A DNA stretch of 64,000 nt from Cedecea selenatireducens (GTDB taxonomy: Bacteria > Pseudomonadota > Gammaproteobacteria > Enterobacterales > Enterobacteriaceae), in NCBI RefSeq assembly GCF_042138895.1, contig NZ_JBHIKW010000009.1, positions 1 to 64,000 of the forward strand, in the 5' to 3' direction. How positions within the stretch are numbered: the stretch's first letter is position 1; each line of letters starts with the position of its first letter. Positions 8,054-17,244 of this stretch are shown here, piece after piece. The notes beneath the pieces were generated by a model. The model was not told where the DNA came from. It did not search any database and saw only the letters and a list, made by a program, of their open reading frames with translations. The position numbers were made by a program, and so were the translations under genes.

Positions 8054-9283
8054 TTAAGCCCAGCGCTTAATGATAATAGAGGTATTGATCCCCCCGAAGG
8101 CGAAGTTATTGCTCTGCAAATACTCGCAGTCAATCTGGCGTGCTTCACCCATGATGTAGTCCAGCGCGCCGCAGTGCTCGTCCGGTTTGCTCAGGTTGAG
8201 GGTAGGGGCGAACCAGCCTTCACGCATCATCTGCAGGCTCATCCAGGCCTCAAGCGCGCCGCAGGCACCCAGCGTGTGGCCGAAATAGCTTTTCAGCGAA
8301 GAAATCGGCACGTTGTCGCCATAGATTGCCGCCGTAGCCAGGCTCTCAGCAATATCGCCCCGGTCGGTCGCCGTGCCGTGAGCCGAGATATAACCCATAT
8401 CCAGCGCGCTCAGCCCGGCCATTTTCAACGACTGTTCCATGCAGATTTGCATGGTTTCGCGCTGTGGCTGGGTGATGTGCGCGGCATCGCAGTTGGTGGC
8501 AAAGCCGACGATTTCACCGTAGATGGTCGCGCCGCGTGCTTTCGCATGCTCCAGCTCTTCCAGAATCAGCGTACCCGCGCCTTCGCCGATCACCAGGCCG
8601 TCGCGCTGCTGGTCGAAAGGTGAAGGTGTGGTTTTGGGCCGATCGTTGCGCTGGCTGGTGGCAAACAGGGTATCGAATACCGCGGCCTCGGAAGGGCAAA
8701 GCTCTTCTGCCCCGCCGGCAACCATCACCGTCTGATAGCCGTGACGAATGGCTTCCCACGCGTAGCCAATGGCCTGGCTGCCGGAAGTACAGGCGCTGGA
8801 GGTCGGGATCACTCGCCCACGCAGGCCAAAGAACAGCCCGGTATTCACGGCGGTGGTATGCGGCATCATCTGCACATAGGTGGTGCCGGTAATATTATTG
8901 GTGTGTTTTTCCGTCAGCATGGTGGCGAACTCGCTCACCGGGCCGGTACTGCCCGTCGACGATCCGTAGGCGATCCCAGTTTCGCCGTTGGTCAGCACGT
9001 TTTCACCGATTAATCCCGCCTGCTCCAGCGCCAGCTCGGTCGCGCGGGTGGACATCAGCGAAACCCGGCCCATGGCGCGAATGCGCTTGCGGGTGTAGTG
9101 TTCCGGCAGCGTAAAGTTGTCGATCGGCGCGCCGAGCAACGTATGCAGCCCGTCGTAAACCTGCCACTCGGGCATTTTGCGTACCGCATTTTCGTACGCC
9201 AGCAGCCTGGCGGAGACGCTCTGCCAGTCTTCACCAAAGGCGGTAACGCCGCCCATGCCCGTAATTACGACACGACGTGTCAT
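8054..9283 (-). CDS. apeR: Aryl polyene beta-ketoacyl-ACP synthase ApeR
   Basis: 409 aa, thiolase-fold ketosynthase of FabF type. Catalytic triad visible: Cys165 (TSSACTSGSQ), His302 (SAHGTATDRGD) and His336 (YFGHTLGACG). In the aryl polyene pathway one ketosynthase acts with the Cys-less ApeC as main elongating pair, and ApeR is the additional one. Last gene of the long minus-strand operon; its start overlaps the apeQ stop by 4 bases. Family assignment is certain; the letter name follows gene order in described ape clusters. Confidence 0.92.
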   Translation of the reverse strand: MTRRVVITGMGGVTAFGEDWQSVSARLLAYENAVRKMPEWQVYDGLHTLLGAPIDNFTLPEHYTRKRIRAMGRVSLMSTRATELALEQAGLIGENVLTNGETGIAYGSSTGSTGPVSEFATMLTEKHTNNITGTTYVQMMPHTTAVNTGLFFGLRGRVIPTSSACTSGSQAIGYAWEAIRHGYQTVMVAGGAEELCPSEAAVFDTLFATSQRNDRPKTTPSPFDQQRDGLVIGEGAGTLILEELEHAKARGATIYGEIVGFATNCDAAHITQPQRETMQICMEQSLKMAGLSALDMGYISAHGTATDRGDIAESLATAAIYGDNVPISSLKSYFGHTLGACGALEAWMSLQMMREGWFAPTLNLSKPDEHCGALDYIMGEARQIDCEYLQSNNFAFGGINTSIIIKRWA

Positions 9284-10011
9284 AGCATCCCTCCGTTGAT
9301 GGAAATAACCTGCCGGGTCACGTAGCCCGCAATATCAGACAGTAAATAACTGGCCAGCCCGGCGACTTCCTCTGCCTGGCCGGTGCGCTTCATGGGGATC
9401 ATGGCCATCGCCTCTTTCAGCGCGGCCTCTTCCATTTCGATCATGCCGGTATCGATAAGGCCCGGCGCGATGCAGTTGACGGTGATTTTACGTTTCGCCA
9501 GCTCAATGGCCAGCGCTTTAGTGGCACCGATAATGCCCGCTTTCGCCGCGCTGTAGTTGACCTGGCCACGGTTGCCCATCACGCCTGACACGGAAGATAG
9601 CGTGACGATTCGGCCACCTTTTCGCGCGGAGATCATCGGCATAATGCACGGCTGGATAACGTTATAGAAGCTGTCCAGGTTGGTGTGGATAACCGAGTCC
9701 CAGTCTTCTTCACTGAGCGCAGGAAACGCCGCATCACGCGCGATACCCGCGTTATTCACCACGCCGTACCACGGGCCATGGGCCTCCATGTCCTGCTCCA
9801 GCACTTCGCGGCATTGCTCGCGGTTACCCACGTCAAAACAAAGCAGGCGTCCGGCTCCCCCGGCGGCGAGGATGTCGTCCAGGGTTTGCTGCGCCCCTGC
9901 GGCATCGCGATGGTAATGGACGCCGATAATAAACCCGTCGGCGGCAAGTTTGCGGGCGATGGCGCGGCCAATGCCTTTGCTGGCACCGGTAACCAGAACT
10001 GAACGGCTCAT
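9280..10011 (-). CDS. apeQ: Aryl polyene 3-ketoacyl-ACP reductase ApeQ (FabG-like SDR)
   Basis: 243 aa classical short-chain dehydrogenase. NADPH-binding TGASKGIG at residues 8-15, NNAG at 86-89, catalytic Ser140, Tyr153 and Lys157 (YSAAK). The C-terminal ISINGGML is typical of FabG. Reduces the beta-keto group after each polyene extension before dehydration. Overlaps apeP and apeR by 4 bases on either side (ATGA), so translation is coupled. Confidence 0.94.
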   Translation of the reverse strand: MSRSVLVTGASKGIGRAIARKLAADGFIIGVHYHRDAAGAQQTLDDILAAGGAGRLLCFDVGNREQCREVLEQDMEAHGPWYGVVNNAGIARDAAFPALSEEDWDSVIHTNLDSFYNVIQPCIMPMISARKGGRIVTLSSVSGVMGNRGQVNYSAAKAGIIGATKALAIELAKRKITVNCIAPGLIDTGMIEMEEAALKEAMAMIPMKRTGQAEEVAGLASYLLSDIAGYVTRQVISINGGML

Positions 10012-10484
10012 GCTGTAGATCCCTGATGAAAAAGCGTGGTTAATTCTTCTTTGGTAGGCTGGAAGGTGTTCACCCGGCCGGTTGCCAGCGTTTCCTCGCC
10101 CACGTTAATCGCGCATTCGAAGCTGCCGAAGCGCTCGTCCTGCATGAGTAGTTTGACCGTGACGATGAGTCTGGCATTGGCGGGCAGCAGGCCCGCCTGG
10201 CAGATGAGTTCACGCGCGCCTAACACCATGCCCAGGCTGATGCTGTCTTGCCCGCATTGTTTACGATGCCAGCCGGACCAGACGCCGACGGTCTGCGCCA
10301 TCAGCTCCAGCGCATACCAGCCCGGCAGGTTTCCCTGCGCATCAATAAAGGGCCCCAGTACGCCGGATTCAGTCACCGTGACTTCGCAGGCTGCGGCGTC
10401 ATCCGTCACGCTGATAACCTTTTCAAGCAGCAGCATCGGCGCGTCATGCGGCAGGTATTCCGTGGGGGATAAGTAGTGGCTCAT
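10008..10484 (-). CDS. apeP: Aryl polyene 3-hydroxyacyl-ACP dehydratase ApeP
   Basis: 158 aa hot-dog-fold protein related to FabA/FabZ. His13 (YLPHDAPM) and Glu60 (LPGWYALELMAQTVG) match the catalytic His/acid pair of dehydratases. Together with ApeI it would remove water at each cycle to build the all-trans conjugated chain; in the studied Xenorhabdus system the two dehydratases work as a pair (established knowledge, from memory). Coupled to apeO and apeQ by 4-base overlaps. Confidence 0.9.
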   Translation of the reverse strand: MSHYLSPTEYLPHDAPMLLLEKVISVTDDAAACEVTVTESGVLGPFIDAQGNLPGWYALELMAQTVGVWSGWHRKQCGQDSISLGMVLGARELICQAGLLPANARLIVTVKLLMQDERFGSFECAINVGEETLATGRVNTFQPTKEELTTLFHQGSTA

Positions 10485-11650
10485 GGCATTCTCCCTAGCA
10501 GAATACTGGCGTTGTTTCCGCCAAAGGCGAAAGAGTTTGAGAGGATAACCGGGCGCTCAAGCGGCCTCGTGCTGTCAATAATGCCGCAGGGCGGCAGGGC
10601 CGGATCGCGTGGGGAACGGCTGAAATCCTGCGGAGGCAGGGGCAAATCACGCTGCAAAATCAGCATCGCAATGGCCGCTTCGGTAATGCCCGCCGCCCCT
10701 AAAGTATGTCCCGTCAGGTGCTTGGTGGAGCTGCAGGGGATCTCCTCGCCAAACAGCGTGTGCATGACTTTGGATTCAACCTGATCGTTGAGCTGCGTGG
10801 CGGTGCCGTGCAGGTTGACGTAGCCGACGTCGCCCGGCGCCATTCCCGCGTCGGCAAGCGCCTGTCGAATGGCGCGAATAGCCCCTTCACCTTCCGGATG
10901 TGGGGCCGAAATATGGTGGGCATCGCTGGACTCACCGACGCCAAGCAGCGCGATAGGCTGCGGCGCTTTGGTCAGCAGCATTAACGCGGCGCCTTCGCCA
11001 ATCGTGATGCCGTGGCGATTCCTGGCAAAGGGTTCACACAGCTCGGCAGAGAGCGACTCAAGGCTGTGGAAGCCGTTAACCGGCATGCGGCTTAGCGTGT
11101 CGGCGCCGCCAACGATAGCCACATCGGCAAGCCCGGCCTCAATCAAACGGCGGCCGCTGATAATTGCCCTGGCGCTGGAGGAGCAGGCCGTAGAGAGCGT
11201 AAACGCCGGGCCGTCCAGCCCCAGCCAGTGGCTCAGGAAGCGGGAAGGATCGCCCAGCTCCTGCTGCGGGTATTGCCAGCTGTGGTTCTCTCTATCGTTA
11301 AGCGTTTGGTTGACGTAAATATCGCCTTCATCGAGCCCGGAGGTGCTGGTGCCGAGGACCACGGCCACGCGGTCGTGACCAAACTTCTCTATCGCTTCAT
11401 CGACCTGCGGCTGAATTTGCGCCAGCGCGGCCAGCAGCAGCTGGTTGTTGCGGGAACGGTGGGCGGCGAAGGTCTCCGGAATGGCCGGTAGCTCGCCGTC
11501 AACGCCACCCAAAACGGCCTCTGCCTGCCCCTGCAGCCAGCCGCTGCGTGACCGCATACCTGGCGCGTAGCCCTGAGCCAGATGGGCAGCGATGTCATCG
11601 AGGTTATTGCCCAGCGCGTTTATCATCCCGACGGCGGAAATATAAATCAT
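10481..11650 (-). CDS. apeO: Aryl polyene beta-ketoacyl-ACP synthase ApeO
   Basis: 389 aa from the ATG at 11650, chosen over one at 11695 because it begins with the family opening MIYISAVGMINALG and lies one base after the apeN stop. Catalytic Cys156 (STACSSSARA), His281 (NLHGTATQLND) and His315 (LTGHTLGAAG) are intact. It is the presumed active ketosynthase of the ApeO:ApeC heterodimer that elongates the polyene with malonyl-ACP. Confidence 0.92.
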   Translation of the reverse strand: MIYISAVGMINALGNNLDDIAAHLAQGYAPGMRSRSGWLQGQAEAVLGGVDGELPAIPETFAAHRSRNNQLLLAALAQIQPQVDEAIEKFGHDRVAVVLGTSTSGLDEGDIYVNQTLNDRENHSWQYPQQELGDPSRFLSHWLGLDGPAFTLSTACSSSARAIISGRRLIEAGLADVAIVGGADTLSRMPVNGFHSLESLSAELCEPFARNRHGITIGEGAALMLLTKAPQPIALLGVGESSDAHHISAPHPEGEGAIRAIRQALADAGMAPGDVGYVNLHGTATQLNDQVESKVMHTLFGEEIPCSSTKHLTGHTLGAAGITEAAIAMLILQRDLPLPPQDFSRSPRDPALPPCGIIDSTRPLERPVILSNSFAFGGNNASILLGRMP

Positions 11651-11651
11651 C

Positions 11652-12236
11652 TCAGTCACCCAGATATTGAATGGTGATGTGGTACTTAAAGACATGTTGC
11701 TGAATGCTTATCGGCTCGCGCTGGCCCTTACGCATCAGGTAGGTGATTTCGGTCACTAGCTTGCCGCTGGCATTGCGTAGCTCGCGCTTATCGCCTTTGT
11801 CGGTGAGCGTCCAGCCTTTCGGCAACTGCGGCTGCCAGGCGGAAATCGGCCAGTGGCTGAGCATAACGTCGGCCAGGACCTGGCTTGCCGGGGGCAGCTG
11901 CGGGACGACGATAGACTGCTCGGTATGCAGCCCTTTCTCGTCGTAGGTGACAAGGAACAGGCGGATCCCTACCGAGGACAAACCGGCCAGCGTCAGCTTT
12001 CTATCGTCGGCGTTGAGCATCACCAAAAGCGACTGGGTTTTACCGTTAAAGCTGCCGGTTAGCAGCTGCTGCGAGTTCACCGTCGGAGAAATCCCCGGCG
12101 CCGGGAGCGTGACGCGGGCGCCAGGTTCCAGCCAGGCCTGTGGGCGACCTTGCTGGTCTTTTGGCGAGTGGCTACAGCCGGTCAGCACCAGCGTGGCGAC
12201 AAGCGGCACGGCGTGCCAAAAGTTAAGCTTTATCAT
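11652..12236 (-). CDS. apeN: Outer-membrane-type lipoprotein ApeN (DUF3261)
   Basis: 194 aa from the ATG at 12236, preceded by GGGAAAAGAAGAA. Signal peptide with lipobox ending LVLTGC, so the mature protein is lipid-anchored. The rest is beta-rich without recognisable catalytic residues. Found in aryl polyene clusters between the exporter and a ketosynthase gene, and probably helps transport or anchor the pigment. The start overlaps the apeM stop by 14 bases. A longer reading from 12320 adds a peptide without signal character and was rejected. Confidence 0.85.
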   Translation of the reverse strand: MIKLNFWHAVPLVATLVLTGCSHSPKDQQGRPQAWLEPGARVTLPAPGISPTVNSQQLLTGSFNGKTQSLLVMLNADDRKLTLAGLSSVGIRLFLVTYDEKGLHTEQSIVVPQLPPASQVLADVMLSHWPISAWQPQLPKGWTLTDKGDKRELRNASGKLVTEITYLMRKGQREPISIQQHVFKYHITIQYLGD

Positions 12237-14556
12237 TTCTTCTTTTCCCTTTTTTAGCGGGCATAGCCAGCGGCGACAGCAGGAAGGCGGTAAAAATCCC
12301 GCTGACCAGTACGATGCCAAAACTGCTGATTGCCTGCGTGGCGCTAAAGACCAGCATGCCGAGCGTCAGTAAGGTGGTGACCATGGCCAGCGTGATGGCG
12401 AGCAGCGAGGTCAGCGGCGTGCCGCGCGGGTTGCTGAAAAACAGCGTGTAGTTAATGCCGATGCCGAGCACAAGGACCAGGGCCAGCAGCGAAAACAGGT
12501 TCACGGCGTGACCGCTCAGCGATAACACGGCCAGGCCGCAGCCCAGCGACAGAACGGATGGCACCAGGCTGATGATGCCTTTACGCCAGCCAAGACGGAG
12601 CATGGCCCCGCAGGCGATGACGGCTAATGCGACCAGCAGCAGGCCGGTCAGGATATGCCGGTAAAGCGCAAACAGTTCGTCGAAGGTGTCTTTCCGATCG
12701 ACCCAGGCCACGCCCGGCTGTTGTGCCGCCAGTTCGCTCAAGGCTGCCGATTGCTTAACGCCATCAACCGGCACCAGCACGCCGCTTTCCCCTTTGTCCA
12801 GGGTTACCCACAGCAGGCGCCATCCTTCACTTGCCGGGCTTTTTAGCCAGTCGGCGACCGTAACTGACATGGGGCTAAGATCTGGCTTAACCACCTGTAG
12901 CCCGGCCTGCTGCAGAGCCTGCGCAACGGCTGGTGTAGCGCGCTGTAAAAGCGCTAAATCCTGCTGCTGACGAGCGAGCGAGTTGACGGGCAGGGTTCGA
13001 TAACCGCTAATCAGGCCGCGACTTTTGGCCTGCTCCAGCGCGGGAGTAAACGCTTCAAGGCGTTCCAGCGTTTGCTGTGGCGTGCTGCCGTAGACCACAA
13101 ACCATTTCTGGTCGACGCTTTGCCCGGTCAGCGCGGTAATGGTTTTCTCCTGAGCCAGCAGGTGCTGCGGCAGCGCCTGTAGCTGGGAGATATCGTCGTT
13201 GACTTTGAGCGTAGCGATACCGACGAGCGAGAAGAGCGCCAATGCAACCGGCAGCCCGACTGAGAGCTTTTTATTCCGACGCCAGGCCGCAAGCCAGCGC
13301 AGCAGCAGCACCATGGCCGGCACCGGGCGAACCGGCAGGCCACGGCAGAGCCAGGGGTGCCAGAAAATGACCGTAAAGCAGGAGGCGCTTAGCCCCACGG
13401 CGGCGAAGACCGCCATCTGGCGAATGCCGGGGAACGGGGCGAGCATCATGATCAGATAGGCTGCGACGGTGGTGAGCAGCGCCAGAAGCAGCGCGTGACG
13501 CACTTTCGCCAGGCTTTGCCAGGGCGTGACTTCGCCGCCGTGCACCATGCGCTCCGTCAGGTAGTAAAGCGTATAGTCGGCGGAGATACCGATGATGCTC
13601 ATGCTCATCACCAGCGTCATCAGGTGCAATTCGCCGAAGATAAGCAGGGTGACAACGGTGCCCGCAAGCGCACCAATAGCGATGGAAATGACGCACAGCA
13701 GAAGCGGGCGCAGGGAACGGAAGACCGCCACAATCAGCAGCACCACGCCGAGCAGGGTGGCGACGCCAAGCGTGGAGATGTCTTTCTTCGCCTGCTGGCT
13801 GGCGTAATCGCTGTAAAACACCGTGCCGCGAGAGAGGACCTGCGCCTGCGGATAACGTTCGCTCAGTTGCTGTTTAAGCGAGTCGAGCGTGGTGACCAGG
13901 CCGTGCGTTTGCTGCATGTCAAAGGAGGAGCCCGCCAGCTCACCGTGCAGCAAATACCAATAATTACCCTGCTCGTCCTGAGTGACCAGCCAGCCGTCCA
14001 TCAGCCGGAGGCGTTGGCCGTTTTTGGCCATCGCCAGCTGTGAGCCGCGCATCAGCATCAGCGGATCGTTTTGCAGCTCTTTCCCGCTGACGCCGGAAAA
14101 GGCGGAATAAAGCTGGGAGAGGATCCACTGCGCCTGGGCATCACCGCCGTTTTGCAGGCGTGCCCGCGTGTCGGCATCAAGCATGCCGTTGCGGTGTTGC
14201 CAGAAAAACGCGCCCCATTGCTGCTGGGCGGCGGCGTCCATCGGGCCTTTGACTTCGGCCAGCGCGTGCGAACCCTGGAGCAGACTGAGCCAGGCCTGCG
14301 CCACGCTCGGATCGGCTTTTTTACCCGGACTGACCAGCCAGACCAGCTGCTTGTCCAGGCGCTGCATAAAGCCGTCGTTCAGGGCTGGTGGAATTGCGCC
14401 CAGCGCCTGTTTTGGCAGCATAGCCAGCACGCTGCTGTTCATCCGTGAGCCGGGCAGCAGCGTAAGCAAAGCAGCCAGCATTATCAGGCAGACGATTCCC
14501 CACAGCACCGCGGGGGCTTTACGGTTACTGCGCGGCAAAGCGTTGGCGTTCGTCAT
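12223..14556 (-). CDS. apeM: MMPL/RND-type exporter ApeM
   Basis: 777 aa from the ATG at 14556. Two repeats, each with one leading membrane helix, a large periplasmic loop and a cluster of five or six helices (about 230-410 and 610-770), as in MMPL/SSD transporters. Charged membrane motif VMSMSIIGISADYTLYYLTE lies in the first cluster and VLVLGIGINYTLFF in the second. Presumed to move the aryl polyene lipid to the outer membrane with LolA-like ApeL and lipoprotein ApeN. Overlaps apeL by 32 bases; an alternative upstream ATG at 14625 would extend the overlap and is less likely. Confidence 0.9.
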   Translation of the reverse strand: MTNANALPRSNRKAPAVLWGIVCLIMLAALLTLLPGSRMNSSVLAMLPKQALGAIPPALNDGFMQRLDKQLVWLVSPGKKADPSVAQAWLSLLQGSHALAEVKGPMDAAAQQQWGAFFWQHRNGMLDADTRARLQNGGDAQAQWILSQLYSAFSGVSGKELQNDPLMLMRGSQLAMAKNGQRLRLMDGWLVTQDEQGNYWYLLHGELAGSSFDMQQTHGLVTTLDSLKQQLSERYPQAQVLSRGTVFYSDYASQQAKKDISTLGVATLLGVVLLIVAVFRSLRPLLLCVISIAIGALAGTVVTLLIFGELHLMTLVMSMSIIGISADYTLYYLTERMVHGGEVTPWQSLAKVRHALLLALLTTVAAYLIMMLAPFPGIRQMAVFAAVGLSASCFTVIFWHPWLCRGLPVRPVPAMVLLLRWLAAWRRNKKLSVGLPVALALFSLVGIATLKVNDDISQLQALPQHLLAQEKTITALTGQSVDQKWFVVYGSTPQQTLERLEAFTPALEQAKSRGLISGYRTLPVNSLARQQQDLALLQRATPAVAQALQQAGLQVVKPDLSPMSVTVADWLKSPASEGWRLLWVTLDKGESGVLVPVDGVKQSAALSELAAQQPGVAWVDRKDTFDELFALYRHILTGLLLVALAVIACGAMLRLGWRKGIISLVPSVLSLGCGLAVLSLSGHAVNLFSLLALVLVLGIGINYTLFFSNPRGTPLTSLLAITLAMVTTLLTLGMLVFSATQAISSFGIVLVSGIFTAFLLSPLAMPAKKGKRRNDKA

Positions 14557-15130
14557 CGGTGAGCTGAGCCGGAGTGAGTTTATGTTGAGAGAGCGCGATA
14601 TCCGTGCGATCTCCCTGTTTATCATTGAGCTGGATGCTGTCCAGATACTGGCCGCCGGCCAGGTCGATGCTGGCGAAAATCTTGTCCAGCGGCGTGACGA
14701 TCGGCGTCAGGCGCAGCGTCCAGCGGCCTTCGCCTTTGTCGACAAACGCCACGCGGAAGTTCTGCTCCAGCACTTTGCGGTCGGCCTGGAACAGCGCCCG
14801 CAGCAGGTGGTTAAACTGGAACATCTGCGGGTTATTTTCCGCGGTGATCGTCTGAGGCGGCTGGCCGTTAATGGCCTGAACCATGCGGGTATCGTCCAGC
14901 AGCAGCTTCATGGAGAAAGGGGTTGTCTGGTCCCACAGCAGGCCTTTATCTCTGGCAATCAGCATCTCGCCGGAGGATTTCAGCGGCTGCGGCAGATCTT
15001 TTATGGTACGCGTTTGCTCGAAGTGCGCGCGGACCACCGGCTGTTCGGTGAAGCGTTGTTGCAGGGCATCAAGCGTCAGGGCGTTGACGACGGGGCTGAG
15101 CAGCAGCGCCAGCACTGGCCAATATTTCAT
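14525..15130 (-). CDS. apeL: LolA-like periplasmic carrier protein ApeL
   Basis: 201 aa with a clear signal peptide (MKYWPVLALLLSPVVNA). The body resembles LolA-type half-barrels (EQTRTIKDLPQPLKSSGEM, LLWDQTTPFSM). It would shield a hydrophobic aryl polyene or lipid in transit across the periplasm between ApeM and the outer membrane. Overlaps apeK by 4 bases. Confidence 0.88.
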   Translation of the reverse strand: MKYWPVLALLLSPVVNALTLDALQQRFTEQPVVRAHFEQTRTIKDLPQPLKSSGEMLIARDKGLLWDQTTPFSMKLLLDDTRMVQAINGQPPQTITAENNPQMFQFNHLLRALFQADRKVLEQNFRVAFVDKGEGRWTLRLTPIVTPLDKIFASIDLAGGQYLDSIQLNDKQGDRTDIALSQHKLTPAQLTDDERQRFAAQ

Positions 15131-15549
15131 GGTTTGACTCCCATACGTTCAAATAAAATGTCCGGGCTGACGAAGCACAGTTCATGACTTTTTTCTTCAA
15201 CCGCGACCTGAATGGTGTAGCCGCTGGTGGCGCGTTTTCCGGTTTCGGCATCGAAAATCTCATAGCCGATACGCAGGCGGTTTTCGTATTCCTCAATGCT
15301 TGCCCGAACGCGAATACGCTGCTCAAACGTCAGCGGATTACGGTACTTCACGCGGGTATCTACCACCGGCCATAAATAGCCGGACTCTTTCATCTGGCGG
15401 TAGCCGTAGTTGAACTGGTTCAGCAGGGCCTCACGGGCAATTTCGAAGTAGCGAAAATAGTTGCCGTGCCAGGCGACGCCCATCATGTCGACGTCATGAA
15501 AAGGGATAGTCAGTTCGACTTCTGCGGTAAAACGGGGATCGTTATTCAC
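15127..15549 (-). CDS. apeK: Acyl-CoA/ACP thioesterase ApeK (4HBT family)
   Basis: 140 aa hot-dog thioesterase with the diagnostic IPFHDVDMMGVAWHGNYFRY segment near the N terminus, including the catalytic Asp of the 4-hydroxybenzoyl-CoA thioesterase family. Likely releases or edits aryl polyene chains from the carrier protein. Sits 3 bases after apeJ and overlaps apeL. Confidence 0.9.
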   Translation of the reverse strand: MNNDPRFTAEVELTIPFHDVDMMGVAWHGNYFRYFEIAREALLNQFNYGYRQMKESGYLWPVVDTRVKYRNPLTFEQRIRVRASIEEYENRLRIGYEIFDAETGKRATSGYTIQVAVEEKSHELCFVSPDILFERMGVKP

Positions 15550-15552
15550 CCT

Positions 15553-17244
15553 TTACTCCTTGTCTTTGACGTCCGGCAGCTGCCAGAAATCGAAAAAATT
15601 AAACCAGTCGAGCGGCGACCGCAGAGCGTGGTGTTCAAGGCGCTCTGCGTAGCGGTCGATGGTGCGTTGCAGCGCGGCCTGGCGCTCCGCGCGTGGCAGC
15701 AGCAGCGGGTCGGCAAAGGGTTCACAGTGAATGCGAAGCTTGCCGTCCTCGCGCAGGGCAAAAATCAGCTCTACCGGGCAGCGCAGAATAGAAGCCAGGA
15801 TAAACGGCCCCTGCGGGAACGGCGCGGGCTGGCCCATAAACTGACTCCAGCAGACGCGCCATTCGTTGCCGCGTTGAGGGTTTACCGCCACGCGATCGCC
15901 GACAATGGCAATCCACTCGCCGCGATCCAGCTTCTCTTTGAGCAGCATGGCGGTATCGGGCCCGATGTCGGTGACCGGCATCAGGTTCAGCCCGGCCTGA
16001 GGCGCCATCTCCTGCATAATTTGCTTAAAGCGCTGGGCATTATCGTTAAACACCAGCGCATTGATGGTTTTACTGCCTTCCAACTGTGCCAGCGCGCGGC
16101 AGGCCTCGACGTCGCCCAAATGGGAGGCGAGCAGCAGCTTGCCCGTGGTGCCGCTGGCGTTGAGCGTTTGCTCCGCGCCGGGCGCGAACAGAACGTCACG
16201 GCCCAGCCGCAGTTCGCCGCGCCAGCCGGCGATTTTATCCAGCATGGCGTCGCCAAAACGCAGGAAGTGGCGGAAGCTGGTCAGGTTGGCCGGTACTGGC
16301 ATATTGCGGGCCGCAAGCTGCGTGCGTACGCGTGAAATCCAGCTTTGCGAGGCTTTACGAGCGCGGTGAGCGGTGAGCCAGTAAACGCCCACCACCGGAT
16401 AAAGCAGCAGCGAAAATGCCCTTCGCCCCAACAGACGCCAGACCAGCAGCATCAGGCGCATTCCCCACAGGCCTTTAACCTCTTTCTGTTCTGCCCAGTG
16501 TTGTTTTTTACGGCGGAACAGCAGGGCAGGGATGCGCGGCAGCATGCCGAAGAACAGGCGGGTGTGCATCAGCGAGATGCGGCAGTTATCTTTCAGCGCG
16601 TCGAAGTGCGACAGGCCGTCCAGCGGATAGGTCACGCGGGTCGGCACGAAATAGCTGGTGATGCCCTGCCAGTAAAGGCGCACCATGACTTCGGTATCGA
16701 AGTCCATGCGTTTGCCCAAGGGAATCCGCCCGGCCAGCTGCAATGTAGGGGCGACCGGGTAAACCCGGAACCCGCACATGCTGTCTCTCAGCTGCAGCGA
16801 CAGCGTTTCTATCCACACCCACACGTGGGTTACCCAGCGGCCATACAGGCGCGAGCGAGGAATGGAGTCGTCATAAATGGGTTGCCCGGAAATCAGCGCC
16901 TCCGGGTGCTGCTGCGCCAGCGCAAGCAGCTTCGGGATATCCTCCACGGCGTGCTGGCCGTCGGCATCCACCTGCACGGCGTGGCTATAGCCTTTTTCTG
17001 CGGCGGCCTTCAGCCCCTGAATGACGGCTTCGCCTTTTCCGGCATTCGACGGCAGGCGAATCAGCGTCAGGTTCGCGTGTTGGGCATCCAGTTGCTCAAG
17101 CACCCGGCGCGTAGTTTCATCGCTACCGTCGTCGACAACGATGCAGGCCAGGTCAAAGGGCGCAAGGCGCGTGAGAACGCCCGGCATCATGGCGCCGTGG
17201 TTATAGCAGGGGATAAGCACGCAGGGGCGGAAAGTCAGCGACAT
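15553..17244 (-). CDS. apeJ: Bifunctional glycosyltransferase / lipid acyltransferase ApeJ
   Basis: 563 aa fusion. Residues 1-240 are a family 2 glycosyltransferase: CYNHGAMMPGV, nucleotide-sugar DDGSDE at 38-43, DADGQH at 93-98, and a DSMCGFRVYP segment. After a hydrophobic stretch (about 255-290) comes an LpxL/HtrB-like acyltransferase with an HX4E motif (SHLGDVE). Each activity is usually a separate enzyme; the fusion suggests a sugar and an acyl or aryl polyene chain are joined to one lipid anchor. Overlaps apeI by 10 bases. Domains are certain, substrates unknown. Confidence 0.9.
   Translation of the reverse strand: MSLTFRPCVLIPCYNHGAMMPGVLTRLAPFDLACIVVDDGSDETTRRVLEQLDAQHANLTLIRLPSNAGKGEAVIQGLKAAAEKGYSHAVQVDADGQHAVEDIPKLLALAQQHPEALISGQPIYDDSIPRSRLYGRWVTHVWVWIETLSLQLRDSMCGFRVYPVAPTLQLAGRIPLGKRMDFDTEVMVRLYWQGITSYFVPTRVTYPLDGLSHFDALKDNCRISLMHTRLFFGMLPRIPALLFRRKKQHWAEQKEVKGLWGMRLMLLVWRLLGRRAFSLLLYPVVGVYWLTAHRARKASQSWISRVRTQLAARNMPVPANLTSFRHFLRFGDAMLDKIAGWRGELRLGRDVLFAPGAEQTLNASGTTGKLLLASHLGDVEACRALAQLEGSKTINALVFNDNAQRFKQIMQEMAPQAGLNLMPVTDIGPDTAMLLKEKLDRGEWIAIVGDRVAVNPQRGNEWRVCWSQFMGQPAPFPQGPFILASILRCPVELIFALREDGKLRIHCEPFADPLLLPRAERQAALQRTIDRYAERLEHHALRSPLDWFNFFDFWQLPDVKDKE

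Noticed and set aside
13495..14043. 182-codon frame antisense to apeM
   Set aside because: Same reason: antisense to a clear transporter gene with strong codon bias.
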